Under the pieces are notes generated by a model, which did no database searches, was not told the DNA's origin, and saw only the letters and a program-made list of their open reading frames with translations. From Saururus chinensis (lineage: Eukaryota; Streptophyta; Magnoliopsida; Piperales; Saururaceae): a stretch of 64,000 nt of DNA. Positions 48,833 to 61,000 of this stretch are shown here, piece by piece. Each line of letters starts with the position of its first letter. The first letter of the stretch is position 1. The stretch spans positions 38,036,219 through 38,100,218 of the forward strand of contig CP141141.1 of assembly GCA_035235625.1 (NCBI GenBank), read 5' to 3'. A program made the translations under genes and the position numbers.

Positions 48833-51800
48833 TGTCACACCTCGACATTGCCCGACCCGATCCGAACCCGGTCCAGGGGCCGGTCAAGCGCATGGGGGCG
48901 ACAAGGAGATTGAAAAACGATTTAACAGAAGACTTATGCCCTAATCAAGTGAAATTTAACAAAATTACGGAGTATACGCACCACTTTGAGAAAAAGTAAA
49001 TAAGTAGAATTGAAAGAGTTATTTTAACTCTAAGATAAACAAAAATTTTAAACTCACATATTAAATTAATCCATAGTTTATTCTAGGCTCCAAAATATGT
49101 CTCAAACAACCCAAATGCATAATGTAGTACAAATTTAAAATGAAAACGACACACAAAGGTTCTAACATAATAGCAAAACAAGGAAATAAACCACATGAGA
49201 GGTCTTCACGTCTACTCCCAAGGCGTCTTCGACCTTTTCTCATAGAGAGGATCATGTCCATCTGCGTGTCATGCCACGCAGCCTCAAAGCAAAAGCACAA
49301 GAAAGATGGGTGAGTTTAACAAACTTAACAATGGTTTTGAACATAACTATAATTATCAGAAACACGACGATATAGCAATATAACAATTCAGATTAATTAT
49401 TTACAAGATATATCATTTTTTTATCATACATACATATCACTAAAACCTGCATTATAGTGTCTAAATCACATAGTACAATTCGATATTATATAAACCTGCA
49501 TAAGATGTATCTCTAATATACATTTCAGATCATGCAACCCTGCGTATAGTGTTTCAATCACAATCTTTAAATCAGGCATTCATGACACATCTCATTCATT
49601 ATGCATAACAAATGTGTCAAATCCCATGGTATACAATTATGCATGGCATACATCATATGCATGCATTATCATCAAAGGGTAAATATATCCATTCATGAGA
49701 GAAATGCAATCATATTATATCCTATCTTATCACCCGCTCTGGATGTAGTCCGATTTTTTAACTGGAAACCTAAGACATTGCCCGCTCTGGACACGGTCCG
49801 AATTCCATAAGGAAAACTAAGGTGTAGGGGTAGTATTAAGAATACAATCATATCATATTATATCACCCGTTCTGGACATAGTTCGATTTCCTATCCGAAA
49901 ACCTAGGGCATTACCCACTCTAGACACGGTCCAAATTCCATAAGGAAACCTATGGTGTAGGGGTAGTCAACCCCTCTGCTCGCTCTGGATTATCCACACG
50001 GGAAATCCGAATTCCATAAGGAAAACTAGAGCAGGTCTACTCACTCTGGACAATCTGGGTCAGGGATGTCCGAATTAACTAAAGCAGTGTGTTCACTCTT
50101 GACATCTCTAAAAGAAAAGTCCGATTTCCTCAGAGAAACCTAAAATACGTGGTAGCTGGTGCACAAAAGCATACCACACTAGATTTTCAGGGTTCAGGTT
50201 TAACTGTCTCAATAAATAAATCTCAACCACACTAACAATTCAGAACAACTCAATTTGACTCGACTCAACCCAGGTAATGCACATATTCCACAAAGTAACT
50301 CAAATCAAAACATATCCATTCGAACCAATTAAGTTTCGATTAAGCCAACGACCTATTAATTTGGCACGCAATTCTACCACATTGCATCCAATCGATCAAA
50401 CTCGGTAAAAATTAGAAATCCATTTTCATGATACATGCAACATGGTACATACGTGGGCAAAGCATACATGAATCCTAATTCATGATAAGTACTTTTATCA
50501 GCCCCTCATGCATCATTCATAATCATAATATCAAGCCTCATCAAAATCATTAACCCTACATGTGTGTGTGTGTATGGTAGAAGCACCTCACCCAATGTAT
50601 AACAACATTCTTTGTAATTAATTCACCATCATACTACACATGTGTATTTACATCTAATAATGGATTCTAGCGGAAATCATAGGAGAAGAGCCATTAAAAT
50701 CATAACTCAAGTTAAAACCTAACCACATGCTAAACATATATAAGCTCATTTACCTCATTCTTGAATCTAAGCATAACACTAACATTTACACCTTATTTAA
50801 CCACATCCTATAATGACATATCAGTCCATTAACATGTTGTAACTTTACTTAAAATATGCTTAAATCATAGGAATCAACCACTCATAACTTCAAGATAGTA
50901 ATTCCAATAAATATATACAACTACAAGTCATTTCACATAACTTTAAATATACACCACAAATTCTAAATATCAATAGAATGTTCTTTAAGTAGCTTATTAT
51001 AGATCAAAATACTCCACATAAACATAAAAATGATATTTTAGAGTAGATATGTCGAAATAAGTAACATATATAAAATGGTCAAATTCTGCAGTGTAGCTGT
51101 TCGAACGCTACAGGGCTGCTAGATCGGTTATACAAAAAATATGCCAAAATTGTAGTGTTGCTGTTCAAACGCCCTGTAGGGCTGTTCTAACGCCAACAAA
51201 TCAGTTTTGGCTTTTTTCTTCATTTCAAATTTTCAAACCGAAACTCTATTGATGAAACTTAAAATCTCCATCCAACAACTCAAATGCCATTAAAATTTCA
51301 CCATACCTTCCATATAGTTAATCTATATCATAACAAGATAAAACCCTAAGACTGAAAAACTGAAATTTTTATGCCATTAAAGCACTAAATCAAGTAAATC
51401 CATTCAAAATAAATCATAAAATCGAGATTTTTACCATAGAAAGAATGAAATTTCGAAGATTCATTACCTTATCACTTGATTAGGCTTGGATTTGACGATC
51501 ACCTTTCTTAAAAACCTTCAAAAGACAGAGTTTAAATTAAACTCCATTAAAATTAATTTAATATAGAAAACCTTGATGAAAAACTTAGATCTAGGGCTTG
51601 TTAGGCATAAAAAAAATGAATTTTTAGATGTAGGGTTTGGAGTAAAGAAGCAAATCAGTAGTTTTGATGTTTGAAAATGAATCAAAACAAAGGGGAAATG
51701 ATAGATCTAGAATGGATTAGGAGAAAATCTAGGATTTAGGCTTAATTAAAGAAGACATACCTTAAACTCCTTATAATTCGGGCCTAATTGGGAAATTAAG

Positions 51801-52290
51801 CTTAACCTCCATCTCCCAGCCTATTCTTAAAATGGAAATGGCTTAGGTCTTTGTATTTATAGTAGGGCTTGGGGTGTACATAGGTAATTAGTGGGGTATA
51901 AATAGAAAAATAGGCTAAAAATGGGTATTTTGACTATTTAAGTACTAATTAAACCTGAAAAAATTATGAATTTTTTTATAAAAACTTGTGTTGATGTCTG
52001 GGTTAATTTGGTTCAAAAATTTAAATTTTGCCGGTGGGGCCCATAGGGGGTCCCACCAAACCCTAAATTTTTGGAAAATTAGTGAAAAATCTCAAAAATT
52101 CAGATTTGGCCCAAAAATACTTAAAATCAATAATTGTAAAGTTGATTTTGATTAAAACCATAAGAAATAATATTTATTTTTGAAACCACCGAATAAATCA
52201 GAAAACGCTTTAACCACACAACAACCGATAAATAATAATTAGAATAAACTGGTTTAAGATCAGGGATATTAGAACTCACCTTTTAACTTA
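48833..52290. mobile_element. Large LTR-like element, about 3.4 kb
   Basis: It begins TGTCACACCTCGACATTGCC, a typical start of large plant LTRs, and has no coding content. The right end is not exact: similarity to another repeat begins about 52290, and CTTATG occurs next to both ends (48829-48834 and about 52287), so a target duplication is possible but unproven. Internal tandem repeats lie at 49725-50110. Confidence 0.55.
49725..50110 (+). repeat. Tandem repeats inside the LTR-like element
   Basis: About six or seven degenerate units contain CGCTCTGGACACGGTCCGAA and TTCCATAAGGAAAACTA, of variable length (about 45-75 bp). Confidence 0.8.
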
Positions 52291-52640
52291 TGTTGAAACT
52301 CTTTCCTCAGCTCAAACCACTCTATGAAGAGAAAGCCCACTAAGGCTCATGGACCCAAATTGTTGAGATTATCAACTTTCTTGATCGTCGAGCCTCCTTT
52401 GTTGCACTACATTGAACCATTCATCTTTTGATGCTATGATCTCTTCAAACCTAACTCTCAAGCTAGGGAAATAACTCTACAAATAATTAAACTCATACAT
52501 TTGGAGGGCCAAAGACTTATAATCTTGTTCCATACCATGACCCTCCTCTACGTAGCTAAAATGACTTACCTTTTGAGCCAACTCGACATTAAGACCATAT
52601 GTCCTTGAGCATCAAATGCATTGGTTAGGCAATATATATT
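52290..52640 (+). repeat. Dispersed repeat, partner at 61600-61935
   Basis: It shares with 61600-61935 the order CCCAAAT.GTTGAGAT, AACTCTCAAGC, CTCTACAAATAAT, ATAATCTT.TTCCAT and TAGCTAAAATGAC. A (TA)n run follows at 52739-52767. The family may be an LTR element, since TGTCACACCTCC starts at 61001. Confidence 0.6.
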
Positions 52641-52737
52641 TATTATACGGATTCACACACACAAGGTTTACTTACCCCAATATCATACGTGTACCTATTA
52701 TTATCTATCCACGCATCTATCATATATAAAATTATGT

Positions 52738-52771
<34 letters not shown>

Positions 52772-52779
52772 TATAAATA

Positions 52780-54520
52780 ACATATACTATAGTAAAAATC
52801 ATGTTTGAAATTCATGAACTAATGCACCATCAGGAAACCCATCAACATGTCAACTGCGTTCTCAATGACCATTGATGTGTCAAACTATTATCGATAGTGG
52901 ATAGGCTATGGGAGCCATTTTGATAATGTCACCAACCACCGACATGTCGGTACTATTTATCTTCCTCCGACCACCAATGTGTCAGCAACAAGTTGATGAT
53001 TGAGATGGAAAACAAACAGAAACTGGATTAGAACACAAAATACTCTTTTACACTAATCATGATTCCCTCATCATTTAAACCATAAATCCCTCCTAAAAAA
53101 TCATGATTTTAGACATTGAATGTTCATGAATCATAAATATCATCTTTTATTCTAAGAGCGACATGATTCTCATAAAATAACCAGAGCATGCATTGAAAAA
53201 CATTAACAGGCACATGATCAAATCAAGAATATCTATTTAAAATATAAAATGGTTATAAGATTAGCAATTTTACCTCGATCATGTACTACTCTTCCTTCTT
53301 GGCATGAAATCTTTTGCACTCAATGAAAATAAAATTTTCAAATAAAAGTTATATTCTTCTTAGAAAAATATGGGGTGACATAATACCTACACTAACACGT
53401 CAATAGGTCAATTGATTGTACATTGGTTCATGATTTTCAAGTGAAGTTTTTACTAATATTTTCATTACTTATGAGTTGTATATTAGTATGTTTTACTTAC
53501 GTAATAGATGTAGATAAAAATTAAAATACATGATGAAGTATGTGTATCATTGAGGGTTAAGTAAAACCTATATTGGAGACTTGTAGAGAGTAAAATACCT
53601 TAAGTCATTGTACATGGCACTTAAAGACTATGGGCCTAATGTAGGGTTGGACTCCAAAAATGGGTTCTTTAACTACATAGAACATGGTTCTTTAGCCACG
53701 TAGAAGAGATCCATGGTTGCAAATAGGACCATAGCTTTTAGCTCCTTTTGGCCTGAGAGTTTTTTATGTTGATTTTCTCCCCATGGCGGTGATAGTTTGA
53801 ATAGGTAAGCATTAAACTATCTATGACTCCAGTGTAATATGACAAAAGGATATTTCAATAATTATGAAATGCTGAGAATCTCAACCACTTGAGTACATGA
53901 GTCCTTATGGGCCTTAGCTTCATAGTACAAAAGAAGCATGTGTTAGTCTTCAACAAAAGTTTGAAGTTGATGTGTGGAGCGGTATTCATTTTAATGACTC
54001 AAGGAGATCTCATTGATGTTGTCATGATTTAGTGACCATTTTTCTTTATTTGCTAAGTATAAGTTTGAGCATGAAATATGAGAAATTGATTATTTTATTC
54101 CTTCTTAATTAGTTTAGATCTTGTTGATCCATCCCACTTGGTATACTCATATATTTAATATCTTTGTAATGCAAATACCTTGTAGGCTTAGAGTTCATTT
54201 ATAAAACTGGTTACATGGCAAGGACAACATTATTAGGCTACTTGACATATATAAATATTATCTTACTTAAAAGTGAATAATTGTACGCACATGAGTACAA
54301 ATTTATTTATATCTGTATATATCAAGATATTCAAGCATGTACTCGAGTAAAACCCTGTTTAGTTTATGATGTATTTTGACTTTGATTATTATTATACTTT
54401 GATTTAATATTTATTTATTTAAAAAAAATGGCCCACACCCTAAGATATCTTAACAAATATTTTGACACTAAAAATGTTTTTTGTTGTTTTATTCACAAAT
54501 TTAAATTTAAAAAATATTAA
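52780..54520. other. Intergenic, likely old transposon DNA
   Basis: No gene is seen. It ends with GGTGTGACA at 54521-54529, the reverse complement of the TGTCACACC start motif seen at 48833 and 61001. Part of it may therefore be an LTR on the minus strand. Confidence 0.4.
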
Positions 54521-54540
54521 GGTGTGACACAAGCCATTTA

Positions 54541-54706
54541 AAATGTAGCTATTAATATAAGACGGAAGGAGTATTTTTTAAGAAGTGTTTTTATAGACAC
54601 TAAAAGTGTTTTTTGTTGTTTTATTCCCTTCTCATAGATGTGGGTTTCACCTTTCAATAAAAATCACCATTTTTCAAAAGTAGTTATTAATATAGAGCAG
54701 ATGGAG
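54541..54706 (+). mobile_element. Two tandem 3' halves of a Stowaway-like MITE
   Basis: The ends AATATAAGACGGAAGGAG (to 54571) and AATATAGAGCAGATGGAG (to 54706) are each followed by TA. The sequence TTTTTTGTTGTTTTATTC occurs twice (about 54478 and 54608), indicating a local duplication. Confidence 0.65.
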
Positions 54707-55500
54707 TATTTTTTTCTAGCGGTGAGTGTTCACCACCAAATTGAAAAAAATTATGTGGGTTATAAGAACCTGCCAACTTGTAAAAGATTTCACGATGGCT
54801 ATCCATCGCCAAGAGTGAGGCCAAGGGTGATGGGCTTTAGTTCCTTTTCTTAGTGGTGCCGCCAAATTGAAAAAAAACATTACAATGGCATGCAAGCTCC
54901 TCTCCAATTGTACAAAAAGTTCATGATAATCGCCCACCACTAGAAGTGAGACACCTAGTGATGAGCAATTTATGACAATTTGTGGAAGGTGTAAGAAGCA
55001 AATAAATATATAATTCATATATTTCATATGCAAGGTACAAATGAGATATTTGAAAGATTTTATCTCGGGTACAAAAGCAATGAGGGACAGAAGTTTTTTT
55101 GGGTGCATATAGTCATGTTCTTTTACTTAATTAATACTAGCAAGAATGAATATAGATTGAAAGAAAAAATAAAATAAAAATAAAAATAAATTATGTATAG
55201 AATTGTAATATTATATATGTTCTTTTACTTAATTATTATATATATTTTTAATATTATAATAATCATAAATTACATAAAAATATAATTATAAGCACTATAC
55301 TAACCTCTATACACTCATATTAAGCAAGTATGAATCTAAATCTTATAGCTTAAAATTAGGTAATAAGTTAACAAAGATAATAATGTCAAAAGGCTTTACA
55401 CCGTACAATGCATCGATGCATCATTCATATTCCAAACTATTTTAGTGGTGGGTCTCATTTAATAGAAGTCATTGAGCATTTTCCAATGACATAAAAATAA

Positions 55501-55602
55501 CTCCCTTCATCCTAAATTGATAACTCCATTTGGTTTATAAAAATAAATTAATTTTAGTTTATTTTGAAAAGCTAAATAAAGTTATTAATATAAGATAGAG
55601 AG
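55501..55602 (+). mobile_element. Short Stowaway-like MITE, 102 bp
   Basis: It starts CTCCCTTCATCCTAAATTGA and ends TATAAGATAGAGAG followed by TA, and is an internally deleted relative of the 201-bp MITEs. Confidence 0.65.
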
Positions 55603-55609
55603 TATATAT

Positions 55610-56357
55610 GAATTCAAATGTGTAATAAAGATAAAAATACAAAAAAATAATTATCATGAAACATGTTGTATGAGAGGGACATCTAACTTCTAAAAAAAAA
55701 AAAAAAAACGTATGTGAAATTTTATTTTATAGAGCCGGAAGAGTGCTTTCTAACAATACTAAAAATGCCCAATCAATATAACCTAAAAATGAGACTCAAA
55801 GCATACTAACCACCAGGGTTGATATATAGTGGCCACCTAAAAAATTTTAAGCAATAATTTTAATAAAATAGCCTCATATCACATACCAGTTTACTTATAG
55901 TAAAAAATATTATAAAAAATATTAAAAATTAGCAAAAAATATATCATTACACAATTTATAGTAATATATACTACAATCCTTAAATCCACTTTAATGTCAA
56001 CAAGCATACACTTAGGGATATGACTATCAAGCAAATTCCAGCGTAATTTTGAGGATATGCTTTCATTGTTATCGAAGCAAGATTGCAACATCTTAAATGC
56101 CTCACTCTCATAGATTTCAAATAGTTATCTTAAATTTTTATTTTGCTTTTGGGCTTTTTATCCGTCACTTTTGTGTCTTGCTTGTTAGCTACTTGCCCTG
56201 TTGGCACTTGTTAGGACGCGGTTATATTCATTGCTCTATGTCTATGTAGTCTACCTTGGTTGAGCTTAATGAAGTTTTAAATTTATAACCAAAAAAAGGC
56301 TTTTCATCAATATGCTCTTCTATTTGCTTGGAACAACATTTGATGGATCAAGACAAC
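55610..56357. other. Intergenic, CTNNBL1 3' flank
   Basis: AT-rich. The CTNNBL1 3' UTR should lie in about 56357-56100. Nothing else is supported. Confidence 0.5.
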
Positions 56358-59300
56358 TCAAAAGGCGGTAATGAATTTCTTGATTTTCGCTTTTGATCTC
56401 TCCATTTCTTCAGGTCCATCCAAATCTCCAATGTTGTCATGATATTCCTGCACATAACGAAAAGTGATGTTTCAAAGCTCGTCACAAAGGAAACCAAAAA
56501 GGATGTAAAGTCAAGGATAATACGTAAATAATAATGAGCTACCTATATATATAAGAAGAGGAATTGGTTAATGTATAACAACTAGTGTAACAAGCATTTT
56601 GTAAAAATGGTCATCTTAAAAAAACTTCATGTGGACACTAATGAGTTGAAGGAATATTTATTCCTTACCAGTGTGATGTCCTCACTATGCTCCCCTTCTC
56701 AACGATTGGTCTCTTACAATATTATTTTAAGAAAATGTCAAAATAACAATCTGGTCACAATATACATACCTGCAGAATCTCCTTGACATCATTCTTTGTT
56801 AATCGCTGCTGCTTCAATAACATTTCAACTCTTGCTTTCATTTTAGGATGTCTGCAAATAATACTCTCGATCAATCTTAAAACTGAATTGAGCTTTACAG
56901 ATAACTCCTAACCCATGAGATAGAGCGTACTCAGTAGTCCAGAGATGGCCAAGTATTACAGCGATCAACTGGCAATCCAACAAAATAAGCTTCAGTTAGT
57001 AAAATATTACATAAACAATTCCAAACAAACCAATAAAATGTCAAAAGTTTGTTACCTGAAGAGTGTAAAGTCCAGATTCCAGTTTTCGGTTGTACCTCTC
57101 CTCTTCGTCCATCTGTACAGAAGTGAAATCAAGATATGTATCTGTCCACGATCCAAATTACATATGAAAGGCATACAGTAATTTGGGATGCTAATATAAT
57201 CACCTCCAAATCATCCAATTCTAATTTATCTAGTCGTTCTGTCTCTGCTTTCACTCTATCAGAATATCTGCAGAAAACATGAATTGATTAAACGTCAATT
57301 ACAGCAAGCGGAATTGCATCTACATCATAGACTAAATATTAAAAAGTACCTCACATAAAGTTCCATAAGCCTGTCAATCTTTTCGCATTCATTCTCCAAA
57401 AATTTGCTCAGCAATCTCTCCCTTCTTGAACCTCTGGAAATTCCACCTAAAAAACACAAAGAATTATGAAAGAATGCATTATATTACCAGCAACACCAAG
57501 CAGAAACACAAAAAGTATATTTTTTTTATAAAAAGACACACAACTGGCCCATTTTTTCCACGTTAAATAGAGGGAAAAATAAAGAGGTAACTCTTTACAT
57601 GCTACTGCAAAACTAAGTCAGGTTTGACAAGTTTTTATATCCATATTTTCACTTTCCTTCTTACCAAATAATGAGGCAATGAGTGAGATAATACGCTCTT
57701 CCAGCTCCTCCTCAAAATTCTCCTTTTTCTTTTTCTTGCTAATGGGTATCTGCATGTTAGTCAAAGAAAGAGCATGCAACTTGTAATAAAACGTCTAATT
57801 TCTCAAGCAATGCATATTACATGGATAATTACATAAATAAAAAATGATACATGACAGAGTTGCAATGAACTTGCCTTACCCATGAAAGCTGCAAAGGCTG
57901 TCTTCAGGCCTAATACATCAACAAACCGCTCGCAAGCAGGGGAATACTTTGTTATTGCAAATTCCAGAGCCCTAATTGCTGAACCATAAGCCAGCTTCTT
58001 CTGCTTCATAATAATAATCATCAGTTCAACTCCCTCTGCCTTGAGGAACCTCTCCTTATTCTCCATTGGCATCAGCAAGCAGCATAAGCAGTCAAATAAA
58101 TTTTCTACCATTTCCTCCTCATGGGAGGTCTTTGGGTCCCGTGACTTGTACATAGCAACTGATTGCAAAACAATATCAACACCATTCATCTGACCTAGCC
58201 GCTTCTGGTTGGAAGGGTTGTTCTGGAGCAGGATGGCAAGTATCTCAGATGCATACTGCTTGTTGCCGTCAAATTCACGGGCTTTGATCTTGCCAAGAAG
58301 CCATTTTAAAAGCTTGGTACGCTCACAAACAAACTCTGCAACAGCGGGGTTGATCTCAATCATGTTCTCAATGGTGGAAAGTGTATTGAAAATGGCAGCT
58401 GACTCATCTGGGTCTGTGTCCGAAAGACGGTGGAGATTGATGACAAGCGATTCAAGGGCATTATTGTCGACAAGGGCATTGACCAGAATCTCTGCTGGTT
58501 CAGGGTTGTCTTCAAGGATATCCTCATCGGTCAGGTCCTGGACAAGAATTTTTTTGTGAAAACTAACCCCATAGCCATGGGAAGTCTTTCTTTGTTTAGG
58601 AAAAATGTTTCTAGCATTTTCATATCATATAACCTAGTAAATTTAAGAATTTCCATATAGCAGTATGCAAGGATTCATTGTTGTTCATACTAAACCATAC
58701 TCTAAGTAGGAAAGCGATTTACACTAGCTACTACATATGATTCACGATGTTAAGAGTTTCTAGTGTACACGGCGAAGCATATACAAATTAACAAACCAAA
58801 TATCATAATTTTGCATCTAACGTTAAGTGCTTATAATAGTAACATATATGTTCGACGTTATGACTACATACTGCATCATTACTTATTTACTTGCGATACT
58901 GGCTAATATGATAACGACTAAAAAGTAAAACCATATCTTCAGTCAAAGAGACAATCATGGCTGGACGAAAATTTCCCGTTTTTCTTAAAAAATAGAAGAG
59001 ATCAGTGGTTCTCATAAACAAAATTGACTACAAATAAGCTGTTACTTCCAAAAAATCTTCGACAGAATTCATGAAAAAGAAAAATCCAGATAAATTAGAA
59101 ACTCTAATTCCCTAACAGGCGGCATGTTTACGAGGTGATACATGTCAAGAGAAATGCTCACTTGTAAGAGTGAGACAACGTCCATGGCGATGTCGACGTT
59201 GTCGTGATTGAGTAGACCGAGAATGGAGGGGACGGCATTAAGCCCGACGAGGTCCGGGTAGAGCTCCGGGCCGCCAGCCAGGACTCTGAGCTTCTGCAGC

Positions 59301-59590
59301 TCCTCGTGCAGGTCGAGCTCGGAGTCAGCGAACTTGTCCGGCTGGTCCGGGTACCTGAGCCGCGCCTCAAGGTTAGCGTTCAGCCGGCGCTCGAACGCAA
59401 GCACCAGCTTCTTCAGGGTTTTCAGGTCGAGGGCCTCCACCGCCTGCTGCGATTTCTCCACCGCCTCCAGGAGGGAAAGGTCGACCTCAGGGATAGCGCC
59501 GTTGGCGGCGAAAGGGGGTTGGAGGTCATCGTCGTCATAAGATTCGAGGTCGGCGCCGCGTTTGCGCTTCGCCGGGAGGGGCCCGTCCAT
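56358..59590 (-). CDS. CTNNBL1: Beta-catenin-like protein 1 (CTNNBL1), spliceosome-associated ARM protein
   Basis: This is an armadillo-repeat nuclear protein that in other eukaryotes binds CDC5L/Prp31 in the Prp19 complex. Nine exons on the minus strand join in frame: 59590-59162, 58537-57875, 57749-57665, 57446-57350, 57267-57204, 57112-57056, 56968-56931, 56851-56770 and 56447-56358, giving 534 amino acids. Visible parts are an N-terminal basic signal (PAKRKRG, residues 6-12), an acidic stretch (ESYDDDD), helical ARM repeats through exons 1 and 2, a Lys/Glu-rich segment (KKKKKENFEEELEER), and a C-terminus ending KAKIKKFITAF. The start chosen is ATG 59590; an upstream in-frame extension lacks an ATG. 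The intron after exon 2 has a GC donor. All other introns are GT-AG and nothing is broken. Confidence 0.92.
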
Positions 59591-59631
59591 TTCCCCCGGT
59601 GCGGACGAGGTGGTGAAGCCGGGAAGGTACA

Positions 59632-59640
59632 AAACCCTAA
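59632..59640 (+). promoter_or_regulatory. Telo-box in the CTNNBL1 leader
   Basis: AAACCCTAA lies 42 bp upstream of the CTNNBL1 start codon. This motif is common near starts of plant housekeeping and translation-related genes. Confidence 0.5.
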
Positions 59641-59769
59641 AAACCCGTGCGGGGGCGATCCGCGAACGAAGTTTTGCGACCGGTCAGGTAGCGGAATTGC
59701 GCTATGTAGTAATGTAGATGGGGTAGGCTGTCCCTGAACCGGGTAACGACTCCGGATTCGTGAATGCAA

Positions 59770-60720
59770 TACCGGGAACGATACGTATCGGTTTTAGTCA
59801 TTGTCGGTACGGTACGGGGGAACTGTTTTCAATGTATCGGCTCGATATACAGTTTTTTTTGCTAATTTTTATTTATATAAAGAAGTATTTAAAAAGGGTT
59901 AGTTATCATTTGAACCCGACTTAAAAGTATTTTTTATGTTCCTCATTAATAATGAACTTAGCAAAAGTTATATACGAGAGTCTTTCATCTATGAGATTGA
60001 TGGTGCATACGCTCATCAATCTTAAATATCAACGACTCCTATGCGCGGCTTGCCCTAAACTGATTATCAATGAGGAACATAAAAAATATCACTCCTCTTT
60101 AGAGGTTCAAGGTTCACAATTTTCTTGTTATAATACTTTACTCTATCTATATTAAAAGTAAAAGTTAAAAAAATTGCAATTACATGAGATCAATAAGGGT
60201 GGGCCCATATAATTTAGATAAATTTTTTTCCTAAATATAGTGCTCTATATCTTGGTATTTACTTACAATCTAACTTATAGGTTTCTATATAATATTTCTC
60301 TATCTAATATTAACTATCTTATTTGATTTTATTTGGGACTCAAATTTTTAATATATAATTATGATGAGCCTAATGTACTATACGAAGAATTGGCCAACAA
60401 TTTTAAGTTTAGTCGTAACATTGGCTTCTCTCGTCTAAGAATCTTATATAAGGGTGTTCTTATCTAAGAATCATATACCCTTAAATCAATATGTACTACT
60501 TACTAACATTTGTGTTGGATGTTCACTTATAACTCTTTTTTATCTATTATGCTTTTAAGAGAATTATTACGATAATATATTTTCAATTTTAATAAATTTT
60601 AATATGAATTAAAGGTTTGTACCTGTCTTGATGCATATCAAGTATATCATTGTCGCATACTTGTATCAATTGTTATTGATACTATTATCAATACAAATAT
60701 GACTTTTCATGGTTACAACT
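59770..60720. repeat. Dispersed repeat, member upstream of CTNNBL1
   Basis: 60130-60720 is homologous to 7663-8170 and 32530-33045, and carries AGATCAATAAGGGTGGG, the intact site where a solo LTR sits in copy 1. The stretch nearest CTNNBL1 has ACGATACGTATCGG and GGTACGGTACGGGG, short inverted motifs typical of a transposon end. Confidence 0.6.
59911..60105. mobile_element. Fold-back element nested in the dispersed repeat
   Basis: Imperfect inverted arms of about 42 bp (59911-59952 and 60063-60105) share TTGAACC and TATTTTTTATGTTCCTCATT, around a loop of about 110 bp. It is absent from the two related repeats. Confidence 0.7.
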
Positions 60721-61000
60721 CAACCAGTAAGGCTGCAACTGGGTTCTATTTTGGGCTAATTCCAATAGAATTGAATCAGAATCGAAAATGAGATAACTGG
60801 AACCAAATCGTACTTATATAGTAGGAACCAGGATTGGGACCATGGTTTGTTTTCTCAATGAGACCTCAGCATAGGATATCTCTGTCTTGTGGCCTTTACA
60901 AAGACTTGAGATAAGATAGTTTTACATTGTATCAACGAGATCTCAATGAGATCATTGAGATTGTGATGAGATGGATGAGATCGTTATGACTACGATGATA

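Noticed and set aside
54716..55108. 130-codon minus-strand frame
   Set aside because: Its composition follows AT-rich repeats next to MITE fragments. I could not recognise any family.
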